Part shown: piece by piece, positions 1 to 5,689 of the stretch | Numbering within the stretch: position 1 is the stretch's first letter | How the letters are laid out: every line of letters begins with the position of its first letter | From: an uncultured Eubacterium sp. | GTDB taxonomy: Bacteria > Bacillota > Clostridia > Lachnospirales > Lachnospiraceae | DNA: 5,910 nt | NCBI GenBank assembly: GCA_910584595.1 | Contig: CAJUBQ010000168.1 | Location: 1-5,910 of the forward strand | Direction: 5' to 3' | Notes under the pieces: generated by a model | Databases searched by the model: none | Seen by the model: only the letters and a program-made list of their open reading frames with translations | What the model was told of the DNA's origin: nothing | Program-made: the position numbers and the translations under genes

Positions 1-37
1 GCGCCGCGTCCGTTCGGTACCATAGTGTAAATGCAGA

Positions 38-334
38 ATGCTTAGGGATTCTTACGTTCTGGAAACCGGAACAATGAGACAGGGCCGATTCCCTCATCCA
101 GCGTCCGGGAGGCCAAAAAGCAACACTTTGTCTAATTCAGATCTTTTATGTGAATTTGAAAATGCGATGGAAGACGGTGACTGGTCAGCGATCGCCCATG
201 TGTTAAAATCATCTGATGATTTATTGGAAGCTGCTTTCTGCGGTGATGCAAAACATGCTTGTATCATAGATACCTATACCATAACGAACGCTGATGTCAT
301 GAACGGACACATCAGCAGCAGCTCTTACAGTTAA
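38..334 (+). pseudogene. Decayed fragment of an AAA-ATPase-like / PD-(D/E)XK family protein
   Basis: This is a 98-codon open frame. Only residues ~35-75 (about bases 140-262) look like a known family. The pattern 'EFENAMEDGDWSAI' followed by 'SSDDLLEAAFCGDA' resembles, from memory, the segment of AAA-ATPase-like proteins just before their C-terminal PD-(D/E)XK nuclease domain. In intact relatives a 'YNxEN' motif follows soon after. Here a 'YHNE' is readable in a different frame at about 277-288, closely followed by a stop, which suggests a frameshift plus a small deletion. The first ~30 residues look unrelated, and neither Walker motifs nor the nuclease core is present. No convincing Shine-Dalgarno precedes the ATG at 38. 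I infer a non-functional remnant. A genuine small hypothetical gene is the alternative. The family assignment is from memory and moderate at best. Confidence 0.42.
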
Positions 335-358
335 GTATTTCCAAAAATCTTCCGATAA
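332..358 (+). promoter_or_regulatory. Candidate sigma-28 (SigD/FliA)-type promoter
   Basis: The sequence reads TAAG (332-335), 15 bases, then TCCGATAA (351-358). The motility sigma factor consensus is about TAAA-N15-GCCGATAA, so each box has one mismatch and the spacing fits. Transcription would start near 365, giving a leader of about 180 nt before the ATG at 544. No good sigma-A promoter is obvious in 335-543; the best is a weak TATAGT at 474-479. The match is direct, but function is inferred, and the long leader is a weakness. Confidence 0.35.
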
Positions 359-543
359 CTTTTTTAGTTACAGGGATTGTATCACAAAGATCAGACCACG
401 GACGGTATATAGTTTTGGCAGCAGGCCCGAATTGTATGCCGTTTTTTGTATGCAGTCCTTTTCACTTTTGTTATAGTTGCGCTTTTCCAATGTAAAACCG
501 ATTGCGCAAACTATTACAATTTTTTTCAGGGAGGTTTGTGTTT
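359..543 (+). other. Leader/intergenic region before the EF-hand-like gene
   Basis: This is non-coding sequence between the decayed fragment and the start codon at 544. It contains a 6-bp inverted repeat, TTGCGC (477-482) with GCGCAA (504-509), that could form a stem with a 21-nt loop. A run of seven T (521-527) lies directly before the ribosome-binding site AGGGAGG (528-534). A GGCA/TGCC pair followed by six T near 417-447 is too short a stem to call a terminator. I recognise no known riboswitch. Confidence 0.4.
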
Positions 544-1581
544 ATGATTATAACATCCAGTGCCGTACATATGCACTCACAAAGAAAGTACCATTCCATA
601 TCTAACCAGGGTGGCAGCACAAGATTTTTGGGCCAGCTGTCACATACTGCTGCTTCTGCACAAAATAAAATAAATAAAGATCCGGACAAAGAACAAAACG
701 GACAGCATTTAGCAGATTCCGAAGATGATCTGATGGCGCGTTTTTCACAAAGCCGCGGTATCCGCCATACGAGTATGAACAGCAACCGTGGTCTGCAGGC
801 CATGCATATGATTCGCAGACAATCCATCGGATATATCCTGCATCAGATGTTTTGGGGCGGTTCTAAGGCCTTAGACCCGCTTTCTGCCCTGTTTAACGAT
901 TATTCAGGCGGCAGCCATTTTCTCGCATTCAACCGCCAAAGCTATTTTGAATCCGAGCAGACAGATTTTGCCACACAGGGCAAAGTTGTAACTGCCTCGG
1001 GCAAAGAGATTGACTTTAATGTAGAAGTATCGATGTCCCGGTCATTTTATGAGGAAACTGCTTCATTTTTAGATCTGAGCATGGTACGACTGACCGATCC
1101 GCTTGTCATCAATCTGGATACGGAGACGGCTTCTGTTTCCGACCAGAAGTTCTATTTTGATCTGGATGCCGATGGCCACGCAGAACAGATTTCGCGTCTG
1201 AATGCCGGAAGCGGCTTTCTGGCATTAGATAAAAACGGGGATGGGGTCATCAATGACGGCAGTGAATTATTCGGCACAGCCAGCGGAAATGGATTTGCTG
1301 ATCTGGCACAATACGATCAAGATGGCAACGGCTGGATTGATGAGGCAGATGAGATTTTTGACAAGCTGCTGATCTGGCAGAAAGATGAAAACGGAAAAGA
1401 TGTCCTGCGCGGACTTGGCGCCGCAGGCGTTGGTGCGATTTATCTTGGAAATGTAAATACAGAATTTTCATTAAATTCTCAGACAGATAACAAAACAAAT
1501 GCCGTAGTGCGCCAGACCGGAATGTTTTTATATGAAAACGGAACTGCCGGAACGATGCAGCAGATTGACCTGGCTCAATAA
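544..1581 (+). CDS. Uncharacterised EF-hand-like calcium-binding protein, 345 aa
   Basis: The start is the ATG at 544 because AGGGAGG (528-534) lies 9 nt upstream; an in-frame TTG at 502 would add 14 residues with no ribosome-binding site. The N-terminus (MIITSSAVHMHSQRKY) has no signal peptide or membrane segment. Residues ~30-75 are polar and probably disordered. Residues ~145-175 (TASGKEIDFNVEVSMSRSF) and 'DPLVINL' near 185-191 are the family hallmarks. Asp/Asn/Gly-rich loops follow: DLDADG (206-211), DKNGDGVIND (229-238) then ELFG (241-244), and DQDGNGWID (258-266). The last two resemble EF-hand or dockerin calcium loops, with the acidic end residue slightly shifted. The C-terminus contains a conserved-looking 'GVGAIYLGN' and 'FLYENGTAG'. 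From memory, this architecture occurs in clostridia and gammaproteobacteria as uncharacterised proteins. Calcium binding is inferred and the function is unknown. The gene stands alone, convergent with the Fe-S operon, possibly under a sigma-28 promoter. Confidence 0.85.
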   Translation: MIITSSAVHMHSQRKYHSISNQGGSTRFLGQLSHTAASAQNKINKDPDKEQNGQHLADSEDDLMARFSQSRGIRHTSMNSNRGLQAMHMIRRQSIGYILHQMFWGGSKALDPLSALFNDYSGGSHFLAFNRQSYFESEQTDFATQGKVVTASGKEIDFNVEVSMSRSFYEETASFLDLSMVRLTDPLVINLDTETASVSDQKFYFDLDADGHAEQISRLNAGSGFLALDKNGDGVINDGSELFGTASGNGFADLAQYDQDGNGWIDEADEIFDKLLIWQKDENGKDVLRGLGAAGVGAIYLGNVNTEFSLNSQTDNKTNAVVRQTGMFLYENGTAGTMQQIDLAQ

Positions 1582-1588
1582 CAGTTAA

Positions 1589-1632
1589 AGAGTACGGCGG
1601 CCCTGCAAAATATGCAAAGACCGCCATACTCT
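1589..1632. terminator. Shared hairpin between converging genes
   Basis: AGAGTACGGCGG (1589-1600) faces CCGCCATACTCT (1621-1632), a 12-bp inverted repeat with one mismatch. That position is C/A in plus-strand RNA but a G-U wobble in minus-strand RNA. An inner TGCA (1604-1607) / TGCA (1613-1616) pair can extend the structure. It sits between the stop codons of the EF-hand-like gene (1581) and mrp (1651). In the minus direction the stem is followed by a T-rich TTTAACTGTTATT, and in the plus direction by no T-run. It is therefore better as a terminator for the Fe-S operon, perhaps weakly bidirectional. Confidence 0.6.
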
Positions 1633-1650
1633 GTATCGTATCCTGGCGCC

Positions 1651-2502
1651 TTATGATCTGCTCAGCGCTTCTACCGCTGCTTGAAGATACGGATGTTCCA
1701 TTTTATAAAATTCTCCTGCGTCCGCGGCTTTCGCCATCTCAGGGTCTAACGGCACCTTTCCAAGCACCGGAATACCCAGTTCCTTCGCGGCTTCCTCTAC
1801 ATGGCTTTCTCCGAATAATCGGATTTCCTTTCCGCAATCCGGACATTTGAAGTAACTGAAATTTTCAACCACTCCAAGCACCGGAATATCCATCATCGCA
1901 GCCATCCGAAATGCTTTTTTAACGATCATCTGTACCAGCTCTTGCGGAGAAGTAACTACGACAATACCATCTACCGGAAGCGACTGGAAAACCGTCAGCG
2001 GCACGTCTCCCGTTCCGGGTGGCATATCAATCATTAAATAATCCAAATCACCCCAGACAACATCTGTCCAGAACTGTTTCACAGCGCCGCCGATCACCGG
2101 CCCACGCCAGATGACCGGATCTTCCGGATTTTCCATCAGCAGACTGATCGAAATCAGCCGGATGCCTTCTTTGGTCTCAAGCGGAAGAATCATACCTTCT
2201 GCATTTCCATATGCTTCACCTTGTACTCCAAACATTTTTGGAATCGACGGGCCGGTAATATCCGCATCCATAATACCGGTAGAATAACCGGCTTTTTTCA
2301 TTGCTGATGCAAGGCAAGCGGTTACAAAAGATTTGCCAACGCCGCCTTTGCCACTGACAATACCGATGACTTTCTTAATTTTTGAATATTTGTTTGCAGG
2401 CTCTAACATACTTTGCGGTCCCTGAGCGGAACTGCAGTTTTCGCGCTGCTCAGCTGAACAGCTGGATGCACTTGGACATCCACTGCACTGACTTTCTGCC
2501 AT
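1651..2502 (-). CDS. mrp: Mrp/ApbC/Nbp35-type Fe-S cluster carrier P-loop ATPase
   Basis: A 283-residue cytosolic ATPase predicted to bind and pass on [4Fe-4S] clusters. The deviant Walker A GKGGVGKS is at residues 51-58, a DADITGPSIP switch region near 79-88, and the family signature DMPPGTGD at 159-166. The C-terminal CPDC motif (Cys220, Cys223) is the bridging-cluster site at the dimer interface known for Mrp/Nbp35 proteins. A Cys-rich N-terminal extension (Cys6, Cys9, Cys15, Cys23) resembles the Nbp35-type N-terminal cluster site. I chose the ATG at 2502 because AGGAGG (2511-2516) is 8 nt upstream; the in-frame ATG at 2508 is only 2 nt from it. It is the last gene of the operon, 95 nt after mnmA, which fits a carrier acting downstream of NifS-NifU. 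Length and motifs are complete. Confidence 0.95.
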   Translation of the reverse strand: MAESQCSGCPSASSCSAEQRENCSSAQGPQSMLEPANKYSKIKKVIGIVSGKGGVGKSFVTACLASAMKKAGYSTGIMDADITGPSIPKMFGVQGEAYGNAEGMILPLETKEGIRLISISLLMENPEDPVIWRGPVIGGAVKQFWTDVVWGDLDYLMIDMPPGTGDVPLTVFQSLPVDGIVVVTSPQELVQMIVKKAFRMAAMMDIPVLGVVENFSYFKCPDCGKEIRLFGESHVEEAAKELGIPVLGKVPLDPEMAKAADAGEFYKMEHPYLQAAVEALSRS

Positions 2503-2597
2503 AATCATTTCCTCCTAACCTGATCTACGATCGAAATCATTGCATAACAGCTCATGAAACCGACCTGTTACTGTTATTTTTAACAACCCAACCTAAG
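2503..2597 (-). other. mnmA-mrp intercistronic spacer with alternative hairpins
   Basis: The plus-strand sequence contains TAACAG (2545-2550), CTGTTA twice in tandem (2565-2570, 2571-2576) and TAACA (2581-2585). In the minus-strand RNA the distal pair can form a 5-bp stem with an AAAA loop, or one of the tandem copies can pair with 2545-2550 instead. Neither stem is followed by a T-run, so no terminator is supported. I see no convincing separate promoter for mrp here. Confidence 0.35.
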
Positions 2598-3677
2598 TTA
2601 ACGAATAGCGCCTCCGCCAATCACATATCCATCTTTGTATAGCACTGCTGCCTGTCCCGGTGTAACTGCCCGCACAGGATTCTCAAACTGTAATCGAATG
2701 CAGTCGCCTTTTTCGGAAACATCTGTAATTACACAGTTTTCTCCTTTATGGGAATACCGAATTTTTGCCGTCAATTTCTGTCCCGGTTCTAAATGCGACT
2801 CTGCCATATAGTTCATATTTTCTGCTTCAAGCTCTGTTGTCATCAGATCTTCATGTTCCCCGATGACAACTTCGTTCGTATCCGGCCGGATTTTTGTTAC
2901 AAACACTGGTCTGCCCAGCGCCAATCCCAGCCCTTTGCGCTGGCCAATCGTATAATGGGAGATGCCCTGATGACGCCCTAATACAGCGCCATCCGCAGTA
3001 ACAAAATTTCCTGCCGCTTCTTGTTCTTTGGAGCTTCTGCTGATAAATGCCGCATAATCATGATCCGGTACAAAACATATTTCCTGGCTGTCCGGCTTAC
3101 CGGCTGCATGCAATCCTGCCTGAGCGGCAATTTCACGAACCTGATCTTTTGTATAAGACCCTATTGGGAACAGCGTATGCGCTAACTGTTCCTGCGTCAG
3201 GTTATAGAGCGCATACGTCTGATCTTTCCCTATAGAAACTGACTGGCGCAGCGCATATCTGCCATTTGAGAGCTTTTCAAGCCGGGCATAATGGCCTGTT
3301 GCAATATAATCCGCGCCAATCCCAAGGCTTCTTTGCAGCAATGCCTCCCATTTCACAAAACGGTTGCAGGCAATACAGGGATTTGGTGTTCTTCCAAGAC
3401 GGTATTCTGCAATAAAATAATCAATCACATACTTTTGAAACTCCTGCCGGAAATTCATGACATAATGGGGAATATGAAGCTGTGCCGCTGTCCTGCGTGC
3501 GTCTTCCACTGCGTTTAACCCGCAGCATCCGCCATCCTGTTCCACAGTCTGTACATCTTTTGCCTGCCAGATCTGCATCGTAACACCGATGACGTCATAC
3601 CCTTGCTCTTTTAATAAATAAGCTGCAACAGAAGAATCCACACCACCAGACATACCGACTACAACTTTTTCTTTCAT
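2598..3677 (-). CDS. mnmA: tRNA-specific 2-thiouridylase MnmA (TrmU)
   Basis: A 359-residue cytosolic enzyme that activates U34 of tRNA-Lys, -Glu and -Gln with ATP and replaces O2 by sulfur to give s2U34. The PP-loop SGGVDSS is at residues 10-16. The two catalytic cysteines are visible: Cys101 in TPNPCIACN and Cys201 in DSQEICFVP. GIGADYIATGHYAR (119-132), the GKDQTYALY segment (150-158) and HYTIGQRKGLG (241-251) are family hallmarks, and the C-terminal beta-barrel ends with GQAAVLY and GGG. Length is normal for the family. The start at 3677 has AAGGAG (3685-3690) 7 nt upstream. It lies 49 nt after nifU. Co-transcription with a cysteine desulfurase parallels the yrvO-mnmA pair of Bacillus subtilis, where the desulfurase supplies sulfur directly to MnmA. 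I infer the same here, with NifS as donor. Confidence 0.98.
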   Translation of the reverse strand: MKEKVVVGMSGGVDSSVAAYLLKEQGYDVIGVTMQIWQAKDVQTVEQDGGCCGLNAVEDARRTAAQLHIPHYVMNFRQEFQKYVIDYFIAEYRLGRTPNPCIACNRFVKWEALLQRSLGIGADYIATGHYARLEKLSNGRYALRQSVSIGKDQTYALYNLTQEQLAHTLFPIGSYTKDQVREIAAQAGLHAAGKPDSQEICFVPDHDYAAFISRSSKEQEAAGNFVTADGAVLGRHQGISHYTIGQRKGLGLALGRPVFVTKIRPDTNEVVIGEHEDLMTTELEAENMNYMAESHLEPGQKLTAKIRYSHKGENCVITDVSEKGDCIRLQFENPVRAVTPGQAAVLYKDGYVIGGGAIR

Positions 3678-3726
3678 ATACGTTCTCCTTGAAATTTACA
3701 GGTTTTGTTAAAACACGCTGCAATGA

Positions 3727-4173
3727 TTATTCATCTTCCTCTGTTTCTACCGGTTCTTCTGAAATATCTTCCTTCGGCGGCTTCAAACCTTCAATTTCAA
3801 TATGATTCTTTTGTGCATAATCCCATAATGCCGCATGTATCGCTTCTTCTGCCAACAGTGAACAATGCACTTTCACCGGAGGAAGTCCGTCTAACGCTTC
3901 CATAACTGCCTTGTTCGTTACCTGAAGCGCTTCATAAATAGTCTTGCCTTTCACAAGCTCTGTCGCCATACTGCTCGTTGCTACTGCAGCCCCGCAGCCA
4001 AACGTCTTAAACTTACATTCTTTGATTACTTTTGTCTCTTCGTCAATATCCAGATAAATCCTCATAATATCGCCACATTTCGCATTTCCGACAGTGCCTA
4101 CGCCGCTGGCGCCTTCAATCTCTCCGACATTCCTTGGATTATTGAAATGATCCATTACTTTTTCACTATACAT
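3727..4173 (-). CDS. nifU: NifU/IscU-type Fe-S cluster assembly scaffold
   Basis: A 148-residue U-type scaffold on which iron and NifS-derived sulfur are assembled into [Fe-S] clusters. The N-terminus (MYSEKVMDHFNNPRNVG) is typical. Cluster ligands are Cys33 with Asp35 (AKCGD), Cys60 (KTFGCGAA) and Cys104 with neighbouring His103 (KVHCSLL). The LPPVK motif at 97-101 is present, and there is no insertion between the second and third ligand regions of the kind seen in SufU, so this is the NifU-N/IscU type. Residues ~135-148 form a strongly acidic tail (EEPVETEEDE) beyond the core fold, making it slightly longer than E. coli IscU. The ATG at 4173 is the only start after an in-frame upstream stop, yet no Shine-Dalgarno is next to it; the nearest good one is 42 nt away (4216-4221). 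It follows nifS after 127 nt. Confidence 0.96.
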   Translation of the reverse strand: MYSEKVMDHFNNPRNVGEIEGASGVGTVGNAKCGDIMRIYLDIDEETKVIKECKFKTFGCGAAVATSSMATELVKGKTIYEALQVTNKAVMEALDGLPPVKVHCSLLAEEAIHAALWDYAQKNHIEIEGLKPPKEDISEEPVETEEDE

Positions 4174-4300
4174 AACATATGTCGAACGTCTATATTTACA
4201 GTCTTAACGTTCTTTCTCCTTCCTTCCTGCTTCTATATGCACGAATATTTCCGGCTTCCTGAGTCAAACTCTTTCCGGAGACCGGACTCCAGCCATAAGA
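4174..4300 (-). promoter_or_regulatory. Structured nifS-nifU spacer with remote Shine-Dalgarno
   Basis: In minus-strand RNA the order is as follows. First a cluster of competing stems: TCCGG-TCT-CCGGA (4286-4274) against GAGTC (4289-4285) pairing with GACTC (4265-4261). Then AAGGAG (4221-4216), then GAACGT (4212-4207) able to pair with ACGTTC (4189-4184), then 10 nt to the nifU ATG. If the 6-bp stem forms, the AAGGAG is brought to an effective ~13 nt from the start. No T-run follows any stem, so a terminator is not supported. Pairings are seen in sequence; a role in nifU translation is inferred. Confidence 0.4.
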
Positions 4301-5482
4301 CTACGACTGATTTTTTATAAAATCTTCATACAATGGCGACATGCTCCGCAGTCTCTCTACAATTGCTTTTAAACTGTCCGCCACCATATCTGCTTCTTCT
4401 ATTGTCGTCTCTTCTGACAACGTTAAACGCAAAGAACCGTGTGCAATCTCATGAGGCAGGCCAATCGCCAATAATACATGAGACGGATCCAGGGATCCTG
4501 AAGTACATGCGGAACCGCTGGAAGCACAAATACCTTTTTGATCGAGCAGAATCAGCAAAGATTCTCCTTCGATAAACCGGAAACAAAAATTCGCATTGTT
4601 TGGCAAACGATACTCACGATGCCCATTCAGACGTGAAAACGGTATTTCCGCCAGAACTCTTTCTATCAGATGATCCCTGACTGCGGCAATTTTTTTATTG
4701 TTTTCTTCCATATTTTCTGCTGCTAGCTGTGCTGCCTTTGCCATACCAACAATTCCCGGCACATTGCTTGTACCCGCTCTTCTGGCGCGTTCCTGTGCGC
4801 CGCCATGTACATATGCGCCTAATTTTACACTGTTTCGCATATAAAAGAAGCCGATGCCTTTTGGTCCATGGAATTTATGCGCACTGGCGCTTAGCATATC
4901 TATATTTAACTCGTCCACCCGGATCGGTACATGTCCGAATGCCTGAACTGCATCCGTATGGAACAATACGCCATGTTTTTTTGCGATTGCTCCGATCTCA
5001 CGAATCGGTTCTATCGTACCGATTTCATTATTAGCAAACATTATGCTGATTAGAATCGTATCCGGACGGATTGCCCGCTCTAATTGTTCCAGACGAATCA
5101 TTCCGGTTTCATCTACATCCAGATAAGTTACTTCATATCCCTTTTTCTCCAGATATTCGCATGTATGCAAGACAGCATGGTGTTCAATCTTTGTTGTAAT
5201 AATATGCTTTCCTTTGGACGCAAATGCTTCCGCACAGCCTTTTATGGCCCAGTTATCGCTCTCACTGCCGCCTGCAGTAAAATAAATCTCATTTGTTTTG
5301 GCTCCGATCAATCCTGCTATTGTTTCTCTCGCTTCGTCAACTGCTTTTTTACTCTGCTGCGCAAAGGTATAGATACTATTCGGATTGCTGTAGTTTTCTA
5401 AAAAATACGGTTTCATTGCCTCAAAAACTTCCGGTTTTAAGGCTGTCGTCGCCGCATTATCAAGATATATCAGCTTTTCCAT
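4301..5482 (-). CDS. nifS: Cysteine desulfurase, NifS/IscS family
   Basis: A 393-residue PLP-dependent enzyme that converts L-cysteine to alanine and holds the sulfur as an active-site persulfide. LDNAATT is at residues 7-13. His101 of IEHHAVLH stacks on PLP, HTDAVQ (176-181) contributes PLP-contacting Asp and Gln, and the Schiff-base Lys203 lies in SASAHKFHGPKG. The catalytic loop is SSGSACTSG with Cys326, followed by the long flexible segment typical of class I (IscS/NifS) enzymes. RAGTSN (235-240) is also a family hallmark. The length is normal. The start at 5482 has AAGGAGG (5493-5499) about 10 nt upstream. It is the first gene of the operon and is followed by its likely sulfur acceptors NifU and MnmA. 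No accessory regulator gene lies between promoter and nifS. Confidence 0.97.
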   Translation of the reverse strand: MEKLIYLDNAATTALKPEVFEAMKPYFLENYSNPNSIYTFAQQSKKAVDEARETIAGLIGAKTNEIYFTAGGSESDNWAIKGCAEAFASKGKHIITTKIEHHAVLHTCEYLEKKGYEVTYLDVDETGMIRLEQLERAIRPDTILISIMFANNEIGTIEPIREIGAIAKKHGVLFHTDAVQAFGHVPIRVDELNIDMLSASAHKFHGPKGIGFFYMRNSVKLGAYVHGGAQERARRAGTSNVPGIVGMAKAAQLAAENMEENNKKIAAVRDHLIERVLAEIPFSRLNGHREYRLPNNANFCFRFIEGESLLILLDQKGICASSGSACTSGSLDPSHVLLAIGLPHEIAHGSLRLTLSEETTIEEADMVADSLKAIVERLRSMSPLYEDFIKNQS

Positions 5483-5530
5483 CGGTGTAAATCCTCCTTT
5501 TTATTCTAATAGATTCTGTATTATTATCCT

Positions 5531-5550
5531 AGTATTCCCGTAGGAATATA
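5531..5550 (-). promoter_or_regulatory. Operator-like palindrome in the nifS leader (site 1)
   Basis: TATTCC-CGTA-GGAATA (5533-5548) is a perfect 6-bp inverted repeat. AGTATTCCCGTAGGA (5531-5545) matches site 2, exactly 80 bp away, at 12 of 15 positions. Palindromes with TTCC/GGAA arms are reminiscent of operators of Rrf2-family regulators such as CymR and IscR. In RNA the same sequence folds as a stem closed by C(UACG)G, a tetraloop of the very stable UNCG class. It may act as a DNA site, an RNA hairpin, or both; the regulator is inferred. Confidence 0.45.
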
Positions 5551-5610
5551 GTAGTTAATTTCGATAAAAAAACAAGAAACCGTATAACTACGCCCTCTTT
5601 TACGATTCAT

Positions 5611-5628
5611 AGTATTTCTATAGGACAC
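5611..5628 (-). promoter_or_regulatory. Operator-like sequence at the transcription start (site 2)
   Basis: AGTATTTCTATAGGA (5611-5625) repeats the core of site 1. It begins 7 nt downstream of the -10 box and would cover the expected start of transcription near 5626, the classic place for a repressor. It is a less perfect palindrome than site 1. Binding by an Rrf2-type repressor is inference. Confidence 0.42.
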
Positions 5629-5632
5629 ACTC

Positions 5633-5660
5633 ATTATATCGCATTCTTTAGAAATGTCAA
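5633..5660 (-). promoter_or_regulatory. Sigma-A promoter of the nifS-nifU-mnmA-mrp operon
   Basis: Read on the minus strand, a perfect -35 TTGACA (5660-5655) and a perfect -10 TATAAT (5638-5633) are separated by 16 nt, one short of the optimum. The expected start is near 5626, giving a leader of about 143 nt before the nifS ATG. Both boxes at full consensus imply a strong promoter, in keeping with repressor rather than activator control. Confidence 0.85.
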
Positions 5661-5689
5661 TTGTTTTCTCATAAACTTAGCCAATTTTT

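Noticed and set aside
1..30. Partial second copy of the palindromic element at the window start (CGTTCGGTACC versus CGTTCCGTACC)
   Set aside because: Similarity covers only about 11 bases and no stem structure follows.
502..543. TTG at 502 as the start of the EF-hand-like gene
   Set aside because: No ribosome-binding site; the ATG at 544 has AGGGAGG 9 nt upstream and gives the N-terminus expected of the family.
471..827. Open frame on the minus strand opposite the 5' part of the EF-hand-like gene
   Set aside because: It is antisense to a gene with a strong ribosome-binding site and recognisable family features; the composition is arbitrary and no start signal is seen.
1250..1627. Open frame on the minus strand opposite the 3' part of the EF-hand-like gene
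   Set aside because: It runs through the Asp/Gly-rich coding region in antisense and across the hairpin, with no motif; it is a shadow frame.
4729..5034. Open frame on the plus strand inside nifS
   Set aside because: It is antisense to the conserved PLP-binding core of nifS; nothing supports overlap coding.
5545..5575. Second promoter for nifS (TTGTTT / TATATT) overlapping site 1
   Set aside because: The spacer is 19 nt and the -35 box is poor; the upstream TTGACA/TATAAT promoter is far better.
5524..5610. 28-codon open frame in the nifS leader (minus strand, starts MNRKRGRSY), a possible leader peptide
   Set aside because: No Shine-Dalgarno precedes its ATG, which lies ~16 nt from the expected transcript start, and no cysteine run suggests attenuation.
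5483..5626. T-box or S-box riboswitch in the nifS leader
   Set aside because: No T-box AGGGTGG-type motif, no S-box core and no terminator with a T-run were found; the CGTA-GTTA-TACG stem before a T-rich stretch is only 4 bp.
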